Shown: positions 1-9,203, numbered from the stretch's first letter. The stretch: 64,000 bases of DNA from CF-118 sp035934385 (GCA_035934385.1 DASYXY010000066.1:5562-69561); one strand, 5' to 3'. Notes: generated by a model from the sequence alone, not told the origin. Program-made: numbers and translations.

Positions 1-1365
1 CCGGCGCAGGTGAACGCCGCGATCGCGCAGCTGCGAGACTTCGGTTTCGAACCAACCTGGACGCCAGGCTCGCAGCTCATGACGATCGATGGCCCGGCGC
101 CCAACGCCGCCTCGCTGCTCGGCGTTCAGATCGACAACTACCGGCAGGCTGACGGCTTCACGTTCTACGCGGCGCTGTCGACGCCGCACCTCACCGGACC
201 GCTGGGCGCGGTCGTGGCCGAGGTGGCCGGGCTGGACAGCTACCGCCGCCTGCACGGGCACACCGTCAAGCCAGGGGGACTGACGGGCACCGACCTCATG
301 GACTTCTACAACATCAGCGCCCTGCGCAAGAAAAACCTCGACGGCACGGGGCAGACGATCGTGTTTCCCGAGATCGAGCAGCTGCCGCAGGCCAACCTCA
401 ACGACCTCAACAAGTTCGCGACCGAGTTCGGGCTGCCGCCCTTCAGCCAGGTGCTGACCGTGAAGCAGGACCCGAAGTGGGGCAAGCCCGAGGCGCCCAT
501 CGGCGAGATCGTGCTCGACCTCGAGATCGCACATGAGATCGCGCCGATGGCCAAGCTGGTCGTGTACCTGGCCGCGCCGACGTTCGCCTTTCACAACCGC
601 GCGTTCAGCCAGCTGGTCACCGATCACCTCGGATCGATCATCTCCGAGAGCCTCGGCATCTGCGAGATGGACACGAGCCCCGCGCTGCGCGACCAGCTTC
701 AGAGCATGGAGGTGCAGGCACAGGCGCAGGGGATGTCGCATTTCGTGGCCACCGGTGACAGCGGCGCGTATGAATGCGGCGAATCCGGGTACCCGGCCGC
801 GAGCTTCCCTTCGACGCTGCCGAACGTGACCGCGGTCGGCGGCACCACCGTGTTCGAGTCGACGCAGGGCACGTACTTCCAGGAGTACGCCTGGGGTAGC
901 CCCCTCGACGAAAGCGGAGGCGGTGGCGGCCGCAGCCAGGTCTACTCACTGCCCGACTATCAGCAGCCGGTGCAGGATGCAAACGGCCACGGCTACAGGC
1001 AGCTGCCCGACGTGTCGGCGGACGCTGACCCGATAACCGGCTATCGCATCGTTCTCGGGGGCCGCGACACGCAGGCCGGAGGCACGTCGGCGTCGACGCC
1101 GTTGTGGGCGTCCGTGATCGCGCTTATCAACCAGGACCTGAAGGCGAAGGGCCTGCGCGAGGTCGGATTCGCGAACCCCGCTCTGTACTGGATGGGCGAG
1201 AACCGGTCGAAGTTCAGCACTCCGCCGTTCCACGACGTCACCGCCGGCAACAACCTCGCCTACGACGCCGGGCCCGGGTGGGACTTCGCGACGGGCTGGG
1301 GCAGCATGGACGCGGCCGCGCTCGAGTCTGCCTGGATCATCTACATCAAGAGCGCCGGGGCATGA
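1..1365 (+). CDS. Sedolisin (S53) serine-carboxyl peptidase, 5' truncated by window edge
   Basis: The reading frame is open to base 1, so the N-terminus lies outside the window; the first in-frame start is GTG at 10, and residues here are numbered from it. Residues 1-80 look like the end of a pro-kumamolisin activation domain. The catalytic domain shows the S53 set: Glu166 and Asp170 in GEIVLD (E-x3-D), oxyanion Asp250 in ATGDSG, and nucleophile Ser360 in GGTSAS. A C-terminal DVTAGNN...GWDFATGWG segment matches the family's calcium site. Members are secreted acid endopeptidases that self-process. The stop overlaps the next ATG (ATGA), so it is translationally coupled to a zinc-ribbon membrane protein. 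Family assignment is firm; substrate unknown. Confidence 0.93.
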   Translation, partial: PAQVNAAIAQLRDFGFEPTWTPGSQLMTIDGPAPNAASLLGVQIDNYRQADGFTFYAALSTPHLTGPLGAVVAEVAGLDSYRRLHGHTVKPGGLTGTDLMDFYNISALRKKNLDGTGQTIVFPEIEQLPQANLNDLNKFATEFGLPPFSQVLTVKQDPKWGKPEAPIGEIVLDLEIAHEIAPMAKLVVYLAAPTFAFHNRAFSQLVTDHLGSIISESLGICEMDTSPALRDQLQSMEVQAQAQGMSHFVATGDSGAYECGESGYPAASFPSTLPNVTAVGGTTVFESTQGTYFQEYAWGSPLDESGGGGGRSQVYSLPDYQQPVQDANGHGYRQLPDVSADADPITGYRIVLGGRDTQAGGTSASTPLWASVIALINQDLKAKGLREVGFANPALYWMGENRSKFSTPPFHDVTAGNNLAYDAGPGWDFATGWGSMDAAALESAWIIYIKSAGA

Positions 1366-2498
1366 GCGAAGAGCAGCCGCTCGGGCCGGCCCTCATGGTC
1401 TGTCCGCACTGCGACAGCACGGTGCCGCAAGGTCATTTCTGCGGGCACTGCGGCGCGCACCTGTCCACCGCCGACACGAGCCGGCGGCACGCGTTCGCGG
1501 CGATGCCCAACGAGCCGGTCGTCCACTTCAACGTGATCAGCACGCTGTTCCCGCACCTGCCGCATCGTCGCGGCGGCCCGTTCCGCTGGGCGCTCGTCGC
1601 GGGCGCCGTCTTCGTGCTGCTGCTCGTCGCGCTCAGCCTCTACGCGCCGGCGACCGCGGCCGCGACCGCGCTCCTGCCCGCTCTCTATCTCCTTTATCTG
1701 TATGAGGTCGAGGTCTACGCGGACGAGCCGTGGCTCCTGATCGGAGCGACGATGCTCGCCGGCGCGGTGCTCGGCTACGTCTACGCGACCGTGCTTGGCG
1801 GCGCCTCGTCGCAGTTCCAGCTCACCGGCGACAACGGGACGAACTTCATTGTCTCCGCCATCGGGAGCCCGATCGTGGCCCAGGTGCTGATGCTGGCCGG
1901 CCCCTTCCTTCTCTATGTGATCCGCGGGCGCAGCTATCGCGAGCCGCTCGACGGACTGACGTTCGGCGCCGCGTCGGCGCTCGGCTTTTCCCTGGCGAGC
2001 GAGCTCACCTCGCTGTGGCCGATCATCACGGGGCCGCTGCTGGGAAGCGGCCAGCCAGTCGACTGGGCGCTGCGCCTGCTCCGGCTCGGCATTCTGCTGT
2101 CGCTGGTCAACGCCGGCACGACCGCGGTCGTGGCCGCCGCGCTCTGGCTCCGCCGCTATGACCTCAAGCGCTCGCAGCGTGCCTGGGAGGCGAGCGTGCC
2201 GGTCACTTTGCTCGTCGCTTTCGGAGTGCAGCTGGCGCTGGGCGTGGTCACGTTTGTCCTGCCAGAGCTGGTGTCGCAGGTGCTCGTGTGGGCCCTCGCC
2301 GCCGTGGCGCTGATGCTCTACGTGCGGCAGGTGATCCACCAGGCGCTGCTGGCCGAAGGGTCACTGCACGAGATCGGGCCGGACTCGCCGTGTCCGGAAT
2401 GCCATCGGATCGTGCCGACCATGGCGTTCTGTCCGAACTGCGGCGCGTCGCGCGCGGCGGCCCCAAGATCCTCTCGACCCAGGACGGCGGCGAGCTGA
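1362..2498 (+). CDS. Zinc-ribbon multi-pass membrane protein, PrsW-like
   Basis: The 378-residue protein starts with a zinc ribbon (CPHC...CGHC) and ends with a second one (CPEC...CPNC), with about eight hydrophobic segments between. The stretch REPLDGLTFGAASALGF resembles the PrsW membrane-protease family, where a similar DG-x-GAA-x-GF helix carries active-site residues. The family's EE-x-x-K motif is not visible, so it may be a catalytically dead relative. The ATG at 1362 overlaps the protease stop and is preferred over the longer upstream ORF, which lies inside the protease gene. Its stop overlaps the next start (TGATG), giving a three-gene coupled operon. Function is unknown; intramembrane sensing or proteolysis is inference. 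Confidence 0.75.
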   Translation: MSEEQPLGPALMVCPHCDSTVPQGHFCGHCGAHLSTADTSRRHAFAAMPNEPVVHFNVISTLFPHLPHRRGGPFRWALVAGAVFVLLLVALSLYAPATAAATALLPALYLLYLYEVEVYADEPWLLIGATMLAGAVLGYVYATVLGGASSQFQLTGDNGTNFIVSAIGSPIVAQVLMLAGPFLLYVIRGRSYREPLDGLTFGAASALGFSLASELTSLWPIITGPLLGSGQPVDWALRLLRLGILLSLVNAGTTAVVAAALWLRRYDLKRSQRAWEASVPVTLLVAFGVQLALGVVTFVLPELVSQVLVWALAAVALMLYVRQVIHQALLAEGSLHEIGPDSPCPECHRIVPTMAFCPNCGASRAAAPRSSRPRTAAS

Positions 2499-3271
2499 TG
2501 GCACCGAGCTTCTGCGGTCGCTGCGGCGCGCAGCTCGCTCCAGGCGCGGCTTTCTGCGGCGTGTGCCGCACGCCTGTGGCGCCGGTTTCGGTCGCGTCGT
2601 ACCAGCAGTACGCGTATCCGTACCAGTACGCACCGCCGCAGGCGCCGCGGATCGGTGGAGCTCGCACCACGCAGATAGCCGTGGCCGCCGGGCTCGTCGT
2701 GATCCTGATCATCGTCGCGATCGGCGCCGCGCTGCTGGCATATCACGCCGTGTCGGGATCCCACCAGGCATGCACCGCGAACTGCAGCCCCAGGGTGATC
2801 ACGCCGCTCCCGGCCGCCGCGACTTTCCGCAGCACCGCTTTCAAGTTCGAGGTCGAGTACAGCGAGAACTGGACCGTTCGAAGCCAGGACGCGAACGGCG
2901 TCACATTCGGCACGAAGCTCGGACAGGTGACCGTCGAGGGCATGAAAGCTAGCGCGTCGTCCGACCAGGTGATCCAGGGTGTGGTGGCAGCGCTCCCCAG
3001 CGCGACCTGGCAGAGCGTCACCCTCGTCTCGAGCCTCCAGGGTGCCCACATCGGCGACGTCGATGGCGTGGGCCAGGTCTACTCGGCCAACCTCATCGGG
3101 TCCACCTCCAAAGCCGCGGCCGTCAGGTTCGTCGTGATCACGGCGACCAAGGGCTCGGTCACGGTGGTTGTGTTCGCCGTCGATCCGGCGGACCCGGCGC
3201 ACTACGCCCACGGCATGGCCGAGGGTGTGCTGTTCGACTATATGTGCACGGTGTTCCGCTGGGGTAGCTGA
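2498..3271 (+). CDS. Zinc-ribbon, single-pass membrane protein with extracytoplasmic domain
   Basis: This 257-residue protein has an N-terminal zinc ribbon (CGRC...CGVC), a Tyr/Pro/Gln-rich linker, one transmembrane helix at about residues 66-88 and an outer domain of about 165 residues. The outer domain begins with a segment like FKFEVEYSENW, reminiscent of PsbP-like lipoprotein domains that bind small ligands or act as surface modules. ATG 2498 overlaps the preceding stop. The shared zinc-ribbon-plus-membrane design with the upstream gene suggests the two proteins form one complex, perhaps regulating or anchoring the sedolisin. That role is inference from position. Confidence 0.72.
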   Translation: MAPSFCGRCGAQLAPGAAFCGVCRTPVAPVSVASYQQYAYPYQYAPPQAPRIGGARTTQIAVAAGLVVILIIVAIGAALLAYHAVSGSHQACTANCSPRVITPLPAAATFRSTAFKFEVEYSENWTVRSQDANGVTFGTKLGQVTVEGMKASASSDQVIQGVVAALPSATWQSVTLVSSLQGAHIGDVDGVGQVYSANLIGSTSKAAAVRFVVITATKGSVTVVVFAVDPADPAHYAHGMAEGVLFDYMCTVFRWGS

Positions 3272-3280
3272 GCGGTAGGG

Positions 3281-3823
3281 CTAGCGGTCCGCCTCGGCCG
3301 GCAGGTCGAAGTTGATCTCGTAGACGCCGCCCGCCAGGCGTGCCTGGTGAATCCAGCCCATCTTGCGTAGAAGCCCGAGCATCTGCTGGTTCTCGGGCAG
3401 GACGATCAGCGAGAACGTCTTGATCCCGTGCTCGCGCGCCACCTTGGCGAGGATCGTCAGCAGCGCGCTGCCCAGACCGCGGCGCTGAAACTCGTCGACG
3501 ACCGCGACGGCGGTCTCGGCCACGTCGGTGCCGGAAGCACGGTCGTAGCGCGCCACGCCGACGATCCGCTCCCTCCCGTTGGGTCTGTTCATCGTCGCAA
3601 CGATCGCGAAGCGGTCGTTGTAGTCGACCACCGCGAGGCGGTGGGCCAGCGCGTCGGGCATCCGCTTCAGCGGCGTGAAGAAGCGGAAGTACACGGTGCG
3701 CTCGGACATTGCCGCCACGGCCTCGTGCAGAAGCGGCTCGTCAGAGGGCTCGATGGGGCGGACGAGAACCTTCGTACCGTCCTTCAGCTCGAGCGAACGG
3801 GGTGCGAATCCGGCTACAGCCAC
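3281..3823 (-). CDS. GNAT family N-acetyltransferase
   Basis: A 180-residue GNAT-fold protein. The central motif RRGLGSALLTILAKVAREHG is the acetyl-CoA pyrophosphate-binding motif A. The N-terminal half (LKDGTKVLVRPIEPSDE ... VYFRFF) closely matches the GNAT domain of the fused Pat-type protein at 22584-25277, so the two are paralogues. The start chosen is GTG 3823; a longer in-frame ORF would run into the divergent glycosyltransferase gene and is low-complexity. A -10-like TACCTT sits eight bases before this GTG. Substrate is unknown; protein-lysine acetylation is plausible from the paralogue. Confidence 0.85.
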   Translation of the reverse strand: MAVAGFAPRSLELKDGTKVLVRPIEPSDEPLLHEAVAAMSERTVYFRFFTPLKRMPDALAHRLAVVDYNDRFAIVATMNRPNGRERIVGVARYDRASGTDVAETAVAVVDEFQRRGLGSALLTILAKVAREHGIKTFSLIVLPENQQMLGLLRKMGWIHQARLAGGVYEINFDLPAEADR

Positions 3824-3850
3824 GGTTCGTAAAGGTAACCTTCCGCGGGA

Positions 3851-4978
3851 ATGAGACGGAACCTGGCCGTCGCCGCCGCCGCTGCGGCGGCCGGTGTGAG
3901 CGCGGCCTACAGCCTGTGGTTGTGGTTCTCGAGCTACATGAGCGACAACTTCCACAACGATTTCACTTTCTACTACGCGGCTGCGCGCCTCGGATTGGCG
4001 CATGGGTGGAGTCACCTGTACGACCTCCGCCTGCAGCAGGAGCAGCTCGACGCGATCGGCTCGCACATCACGATCGCGCAGCTCGCGCGATACGTCAGCC
4101 CGCCGCCGCTGGCGTGGCTCGTGACACCGCTGACCGTGCTCCCGTACCAGGTCGCTTACTGGATTTGGAGCGCGCTGCTCGTCGGTGCGCTGGTGCTCGC
4201 ATGGCGCCTCGCGGCGCCGGGCGCCGGGCGGGCGCGAGTGATCTTTCTTGTCGCGGCCGTCGGCTGGCTGCCCATCATCTACGGGCTGCAGCTGGGACAG
4301 CCGGCCCTGCTGGTGGCGGCCGGTGTGGCCGCGTGCTGCGCGCTGCTGCAGCGAGGGCGGGACATCGAAGCGGGAGCAGTGCTCGCCGTCCTGGTGCTCA
4401 AGCCTCAGCTCGCGCTGCTTGTGCCGGTGGTGCTCCTGGTGAGTGGAAGGTGGCGCGCGTTTGCGTCGGCGGTCGTAGTCCTCGCGGTCATCACTGCCGC
4501 GTCATTGGTCGCGCTCGGACCGTCGGGCACCACCGACTACCTGGACCGGCTCAACTTCGCTGCCACAGTGCCGGAGAACCAGGCCCAGACGCTCGCAGCC
4601 TGGATCCACAACCTCGCCATCACGCGGGCCGCACAAGGCTTGATCGCGGTGTGGACGCTTGGGGTCGCCTGCCGCCTGCACCGCCATGGGCCGGCCGTGG
4701 TGCTGGCGGTCGCGCTCCTCGGCGGGCTCGCGGCAAGCCCGTACGTCCACTTCGACGACCTCGCGATGCTGGGTCTGGCTTGCCTCCTCTTCCTCAGCGC
4801 GACGCGCGACCGCTGGGTGATGGTCTACGCCTTCGCGCTGTTCGTCGCCGCCGAAGGGTTCCCGGTGTGGCAGGCGGGACCGGTGCTCGCGGGCGAGCTG
4901 GTGGCTTTGCTTCTGCTCTCCGTGCCGTTGCCGGCCGGCGCGCCTACCTTCGAGCCGGCACGCCCGCGGCCGGGATAG
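3851..4978 (+). CDS. GT87 / DUF2029 family polyprenyl-phosphate-dependent mannosyltransferase-like membrane protein
   Basis: 375 residues with about ten hydrophobic helices. The N-terminal region (NDFTFYYAAARLGL ... LYDLRLQQEQ) followed by a PPPLAWL loop is the signature of the GT87 GT-C fold, which transfers mannose from polyprenyl-phosphate-mannose on the outer membrane face. It resembles the N-terminal half of the fusion at 54922-56946. TAACCT lies nine bases before the ATG and no Shine-Dalgarno is visible, so the mRNA may be leaderless. Its last 35 bases overlap the convergent ABC transporter gene. Acceptor unknown. Confidence 0.82.
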   Translation: MRRNLAVAAAAAAAGVSAAYSLWLWFSSYMSDNFHNDFTFYYAAARLGLAHGWSHLYDLRLQQEQLDAIGSHITIAQLARYVSPPPLAWLVTPLTVLPYQVAYWIWSALLVGALVLAWRLAAPGAGRARVIFLVAAVGWLPIIYGLQLGQPALLVAAGVAACCALLQRGRDIEAGAVLAVLVLKPQLALLVPVVLLVSGRWRAFASAVVVLAVITAASLVALGPSGTTDYLDRLNFAATVPENQAQTLAAWIHNLAITRAAQGLIAVWTLGVACRLHRHGPAVVLAVALLGGLAASPYVHFDDLAMLGLACLLFLSATRDRWVMVYAFALFVAAEGFPVWQAGPVLAGELVALLLLSVPLPAGAPTFEPARPRPG

Positions 4979-6962
4979 GCGCCTCGCCGTCGGCGCTTGC
5001 GTCCCAGGCGCTGGTGAACTGGCTGTGGTAGAGGTCGTAGTAGAAACCTTCGAGCGCCAGCAGCTCCTCATGGCTGCCCTGCTCCACGATCCGGCCGCCG
5101 TCCATGACCACGATCAAGTCGGCGTTGCGGATGGTCGAGAGCCTGTGCGCAATGACGAAGCTGGTGCGGCCCAGCCGCAGCCGGGCCATCGCGGCCTGGA
5201 TCAGGACCTCGGTCCGCGTGTCGACGCTGCTGGTCGCCTCGTCGAGGATGAGGATCGTCGGGTCGGCGAGGAACGCACGTGCGATGGTCAGCATCTGCCG
5301 CTGTCCTGAGGACAGGTCGGAGGCGTCGTCGTCGAGCACGGTGTCGTAGCCGCGCGGCAGCGTCCTCACGAATTCATCGACGTGCGCCGCCTGGGCCGCC
5401 GCGATGATCTCCTCCTCCGTCGCGCCCTCCTTCCCGTAAGCGATGTTGTCGCGAATCGTGCCCGCGAACAGCCACGTGTCCTGGAGGACCATGCCGAACA
5501 CACGCCTGACGTCGTCGCGAGACGCGTCTTTCGTATCGACGCTGTCCAGGAAGATGCGCCCGCCGTCTATCTCGTAGAAGCGCATGAGGAGGTTGACGAT
5601 CGTGGTCTTGCCGGCTCCAGTGGGCCCCACGATTGCGATGGTCTGGCCGGGGCGGACCTCGAGGTCGAACATCTCGATCAGAGGCTTTTCGGGCAGATAC
5701 CTGAACGCCACCTTCTCCAGCGAAACGCGCCCCGAAACTTCGCCCAGCTCGACACCGGGCTCCCGGTCGGGCGATTCATCCTCGGCTTCGAGCAGCTCGA
5801 ACACCCGCTCCGCCGAGGAAAGGCCCGACTGCAGCAGGTTCATCTGCGCCGCGATCTGGGTCAGCGGCATCGTGAACTGGCGTGAGTACTGGATGAAAGC
5901 CTGCACGTCGCCCAGGGACATCGTCCCAGTGGCGACCCTGTAGCCGCCGATCACTGCGATCGCGACGTAGTTCAGGTTGGCGAGGAACTGAAGCGCGGGC
6001 TGGATGATGCCGGACAGGAACTGGGCCATGAAGCTCGACTCGTAGAGCCTGCCGTTGTGCCTGTCGAACTCTTCCAGGGCCCGGCTCCTCTGCCCGAACA
6101 CCTGGACCAGCGCATGCCCTGTGTGCATCTCCTCGACATGGCCGTTCAGCGTCCCGGTCCATTTCCACTGCTCCGCGAACTGTTTCTGCGACCTGCGCGC
6201 GATCAGCACAGTCACAACCACGGACAGAGGCACGGTGACCAGCGAGATCAACGCCAGGAGCCAGCTGATCCAGAACATCATCGCAAGCACGCCGATCACG
6301 GTGAGGACCGATGTCAGGATCTGGCTCAGCCCTTGCTGGAGCGTCGTGGTCACGTTGTCGATGTCGTTGGTGACGCGGCTGAGGATGTCGCCGTGGGAAT
6401 GGCTGTCGAAGTACTTCAGGGGCAGCCGCCCGAGCTTGGCCTCGACATCGCGCCGCATCCGGTACACGGTCCGCTGGGCGACGCCGGCCATGATGTAGCC
6501 CTGGGCCCAGGTGAACAGCGACGACACCAGGTAGACGAGCACGGCCAGCATCAGGACCTCGCCCAGCAGCGTGAAGTCGATGCCCTTGCCCGGTGTCACG
6601 TCCATGCCCGAGAGCGTCTGGGCAAGCTGGCCCTGGCCGTGCAGCCGCAGCAATTCGACGGCCTGTGCCTTGGTCAGGCCGGCCGGCAGCATCTTGCCCA
6701 CGACGCCGTTGAAGATGATGTCGGTGGCCCTGCCGATGATCTTCGGGCCGATCACCGCGAACGCCACGCTGGCGGAACCGATGAGCGCGACGGTCACGAT
6801 CAGGTGCAGCTCCGGGCGCAAGCGCCCCAGCAAGCGGCGCAGAGTGAGGCCCACGTTCTTGGTCTTGCCCGCCGGCGGGCCGCCCATCCCCATCCAGCCC
6901 ATCTGACGGTTGGAACCGCCGGCGGCTGCGCCGCGCATGCCGCCCGCGCCTCGGTTGATCAT
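4944..6962 (-). CDS. ABC exporter, permease-ATPase half-transporter (canonical subunit)
   Basis: 672 residues: a Gly/Met-rich N-terminus, six transmembrane helices (about residues 60-370), then an ABC ATPase with Walker A GPTGAGKTT, signature LSSGQ and Walker B ILILDEATSSVD including the catalytic Glu. ATG 6962 overlaps the stop of the upstream half-transporter gene, so the two are made together. The partner has Asp in place of the catalytic Glu, the usual sign of a heterodimeric exporter with one degenerate ATP site; the LSSGQ signature here would complete that site. A MarR gene heads the operon, suggesting drug or lipid export. Substrate unknown. Confidence 0.92.
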   Translation of the reverse strand: MINRGAGGMRGAAAGGSNRQMGWMGMGGPPAGKTKNVGLTLRRLLGRLRPELHLIVTVALIGSASVAFAVIGPKIIGRATDIIFNGVVGKMLPAGLTKAQAVELLRLHGQGQLAQTLSGMDVTPGKGIDFTLLGEVLMLAVLVYLVSSLFTWAQGYIMAGVAQRTVYRMRRDVEAKLGRLPLKYFDSHSHGDILSRVTNDIDNVTTTLQQGLSQILTSVLTVIGVLAMMFWISWLLALISLVTVPLSVVVTVLIARRSQKQFAEQWKWTGTLNGHVEEMHTGHALVQVFGQRSRALEEFDRHNGRLYESSFMAQFLSGIIQPALQFLANLNYVAIAVIGGYRVATGTMSLGDVQAFIQYSRQFTMPLTQIAAQMNLLQSGLSSAERVFELLEAEDESPDREPGVELGEVSGRVSLEKVAFRYLPEKPLIEMFDLEVRPGQTIAIVGPTGAGKTTIVNLLMRFYEIDGGRIFLDSVDTKDASRDDVRRVFGMVLQDTWLFAGTIRDNIAYGKEGATEEEIIAAAQAAHVDEFVRTLPRGYDTVLDDDASDLSSGQRQMLTIARAFLADPTILILDEATSSVDTRTEVLIQAAMARLRLGRTSFVIAHRLSTIRNADLIVVMDGGRIVEQGSHEELLALEGFYYDLYHSQFTSAWDASADGEAPIPAAGVPARR

Positions 6963-8695
6963 GCGACCACCGCCTCGCCCAGCTGCGAATCGACGATCTC
7001 GCGATAGGGCTCGCTCGTGCTCATGAGCTCGGTGTGCGTCCCTATGCCTGCGACGCGCCCGTGGTCGAGCACGATGATCCGGTCGGCCTGCATGATCGTG
7101 CTGACTCGCTGCGCGACGATGAGCACCATCGCACTCAAGGTCTCCGAGCGCAGGGCGGCGCGCAGGCGCGAGTCGGTGCCCGCGTCCAGGGCCGAGAAGC
7201 AATCGTCGAACAGGTAGATCGCGGGCCGCTTGACGATCGCGCGTGCGATGGCCAGGCGCTGGCGCTGTCCGCCTGACACGTTGGTACCACCCTGGTCGAT
7301 GGTGGCCTCCAGGCCGCCCTCCATCTCGCGCACGAAGTCCTCCGCCTGGGCCACTCCGAGCGCATGCCACAGCTCGTCGTCGGTGGCGTCCTCGTTGCCG
7401 AAGCGCAGGTTGCTCGCGACCGTGCCCCTGAACAGGTAGGCCCGCTGCGGCACCAGCCCGATCGTCGACCACAGCCTTTCCTGGGACTGGCGGCGGACGT
7501 CGACGCCGTCGACCAGCAGCCGCCCCTCGCTCACGTCAAAGAACCGAGGGATGAGGTTGAGGAGGGTCGTCTTGCCTGAGCCTGTGCCGCCGATCACGGC
7601 CACTGTCTCGCCGGGCCGGAGCTGGAATGAGACGTCCTCCAGGACCGGGTGTTCGCCGCCGGGATAGCCGAAGGTCACGCGCTCGAAATCAACGCGACCG
7701 GTCGAGGCCGTCGGGTCGTCGGGGCTGGCCGGATCCCCGATCGATGGGACGGTCGTGACAACCTCCAGGATGCGGGCCGCGCTCGCCTCTGCGCGGGGCA
7801 CGAGGATGACCATGGCCACCGCCATCAGCACCGAGAAGAGGATCTGCATCACGTACATCAGGAAGGCGGTGACGTTGCCGATGGGCATCTGCCCGCTGTT
7901 CACGAGCTGGCCGCCGAACCACAGGACAGCGACCGTCGTGAGGTTCATCACCGCGAGCAGGGCTGGGAACGCGACGACGAAGATTCGGTTCACGCTCAGG
8001 GCGGTGGCCGTGAGGTCCGCGTTTGCCTCGTCGAATCGGCGCTGCTCGGATTGCGTGCGGCGGAATGCGCGGATGACGCGCACGCCCATGATCTGCTCGC
8101 GCATGACCTGGTTGATCCGGTCGATCTTGCCCTGCATCGACCGGAACAGCGGCACGCCCCTGATGAACATGAAGGCCATGATCGCGGCGATGATCGGCAC
8201 CACCACGATCAGCAGCGCCGAGAGGGTCACGTTCTCGCGCAAGGCCATGATCACGCCCCCGACGGCCATGATCGGGGCAGCGACCATCAAGGTCAGCGCA
8301 ATCTGCATGAAGAGCTGGACCTGCTGGACGTCGTTGGTGTTGCGGGTGATGAGCGACGCCGTGCCCAGCCGGTTCATCTCCCTGGAAGAGAACAGCTGCA
8401 CCCGACCGAACACCGCTGCGCGCAGGTCGCGGCCCACGCCCATCGCCGCTCGCGAGGCCCAGTAGACCGCGATGATCGCGATGACGCCCAGGACCAGAGT
8501 GACCGCCAGCATGACCCCGCCGGTGCGCCAGATGTAGGGGACATCTCCCTTCGCGACGCCGTTGTTGATGATGTCGGCGTTCAGGTTCGGCAGGTACAGG
8601 TTGGCGATCGACTGGACGAGCACCAGGACGACGACGATCGCGACCTCGCGCACGTACGGACGCAGGAACGCCCGGAGCAGGCGGATCAGCATCAT
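6959..8695 (-). CDS. ABC exporter, permease-ATPase half-transporter (degenerate-site subunit)
   Basis: 578 residues with six membrane helices followed by an ATPase domain: Walker A GGTGSGKTT, signature VSGGQRQRL and Walker B YLFDDCFSALD, where Asp replaces the catalytic Glu. That change is typical of the inactive site of heterodimeric type IV exporters such as TM287/288 or LmrCD. The start is taken as the first ATG of an ATGATG pair at 8695, which overlaps the marR stop as ATGA; an upstream in-frame extension lies wholly within marR. It forms a transport complex with the downstream gene product. Confidence 0.92.
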   Translation of the reverse strand: MMLIRLLRAFLRPYVREVAIVVVLVLVQSIANLYLPNLNADIINNGVAKGDVPYIWRTGGVMLAVTLVLGVIAIIAVYWASRAAMGVGRDLRAAVFGRVQLFSSREMNRLGTASLITRNTNDVQQVQLFMQIALTLMVAAPIMAVGGVIMALRENVTLSALLIVVVPIIAAIMAFMFIRGVPLFRSMQGKIDRINQVMREQIMGVRVIRAFRRTQSEQRRFDEANADLTATALSVNRIFVVAFPALLAVMNLTTVAVLWFGGQLVNSGQMPIGNVTAFLMYVMQILFSVLMAVAMVILVPRAEASAARILEVVTTVPSIGDPASPDDPTASTGRVDFERVTFGYPGGEHPVLEDVSFQLRPGETVAVIGGTGSGKTTLLNLIPRFFDVSEGRLLVDGVDVRRQSQERLWSTIGLVPQRAYLFRGTVASNLRFGNEDATDDELWHALGVAQAEDFVREMEGGLEATIDQGGTNVSGGQRQRLAIARAIVKRPAIYLFDDCFSALDAGTDSRLRAALRSETLSAMVLIVAQRVSTIMQADRIIVLDHGRVAGIGTHTELMSTSEPYREIVDSQLGEAVVA

Positions 8696-9156
8696 GCGTT
8701 CAAGCTCCGCGCGTTCTTCAGCAACTTGCGTAGCAGCAACTGGAGTTGCTCCAACTCCGGCGTCGTGAAGCCGTCGAGAAGGCCCTTCTCCGCCCACCGG
8801 AACTCCGGCACCAGCCTGGGGAGCACGCGCTTGCCGCGCGGGCCAAGCTCCACCACCACCAGCCTCCTGTCATCGGGACTGGCGCGCCGCACAATGAGCT
8901 GCTTGCGCTCGAGCCGGTCGAGCAGCCTGGTCATGCCCGCGGCGTCGGTGCCGAGGCGGGCGGCCATCTTGATCGGGCTCGGCTCTTTGACCAGTCGCGA
9001 CAGCAGGAGCAGCGCCGCCTGCTGGGAAGTGATGCCGTGGCTCTCGAAACGCCTGTCCAGCGCAGTGCGCAGCTCCCGGCCGAGATGGAACAGCAGTGTT
9101 GACACCGCTTGTTCGTCTCGAACCTCGACCGGCTCGGCTTCCTGCACCCCAACCAT
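8692..9156 (-). CDS. MarR family transcriptional regulator of the adjacent ABC exporter
   Basis: A 154-residue winged-helix protein. The segment TSQQAALLLLSRL followed by IKMAARLGTDAAGMTRLLDRLERKQLI is the recognition helix region, and ASPDDRRLVVVELG is the wing (DxR motif) of MarR proteins. It is the first gene of a coupled marR-ABC-ABC operon. The 47-base gap upstream holds two copies of a TGTC-N2-GACA site, so autorepression with release by a ligand that the exporter removes is the likely circuit, as in LmrR-LmrCD. Ligand unknown. Confidence 0.9.
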   Translation of the reverse strand: MVGVQEAEPVEVRDEQAVSTLLFHLGRELRTALDRRFESHGITSQQAALLLLSRLVKEPSPIKMAARLGTDAAGMTRLLDRLERKQLIVRRASPDDRRLVVVELGPRGKRVLPRLVPEFRWAEKGLLDGFTTPELEQLQLLLRKLLKNARSLNA

Positions 9157-9177
9157 CTGAACGCCGCTCAGTTTAGT

Positions 9178-9202
9178 TGTCTAGACAGTAATTGTCAAGA
9201 CA
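9178..9202. promoter_or_regulatory. Probable MarR operator: two tandem TGTC-N2-GACA palindromes
   Basis: TGTCTAGACA (9178-9187) is a perfect 10-base palindrome. TGTCAAGACA (9193-9202) is the same site with one symmetry mismatch, starting 15 bases later. Both lie just upstream of the marR start at 9156, in an AT-richer strip between it and the stop of the crotonase gene. MarR proteins typically bind such palindromes; binding by this MarR is inferred from position. Confidence 0.75.
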
Positions 9203-9203
9203 G

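Noticed and set aside
1104..1361. Upstream extension of the zinc-ribbon protein gene
   Set aside because: It lies wholly in another frame of the sedolisin gene, and the ATG at 1362 overlaps the stop as expected for coupling.
6963..7472. N-terminal extension of the canonical ABC half-transporter
   Set aside because: Low-complexity Arg/Gly/Ala translation inside the other ABC gene; ATG 6962 is a clear coupled start.
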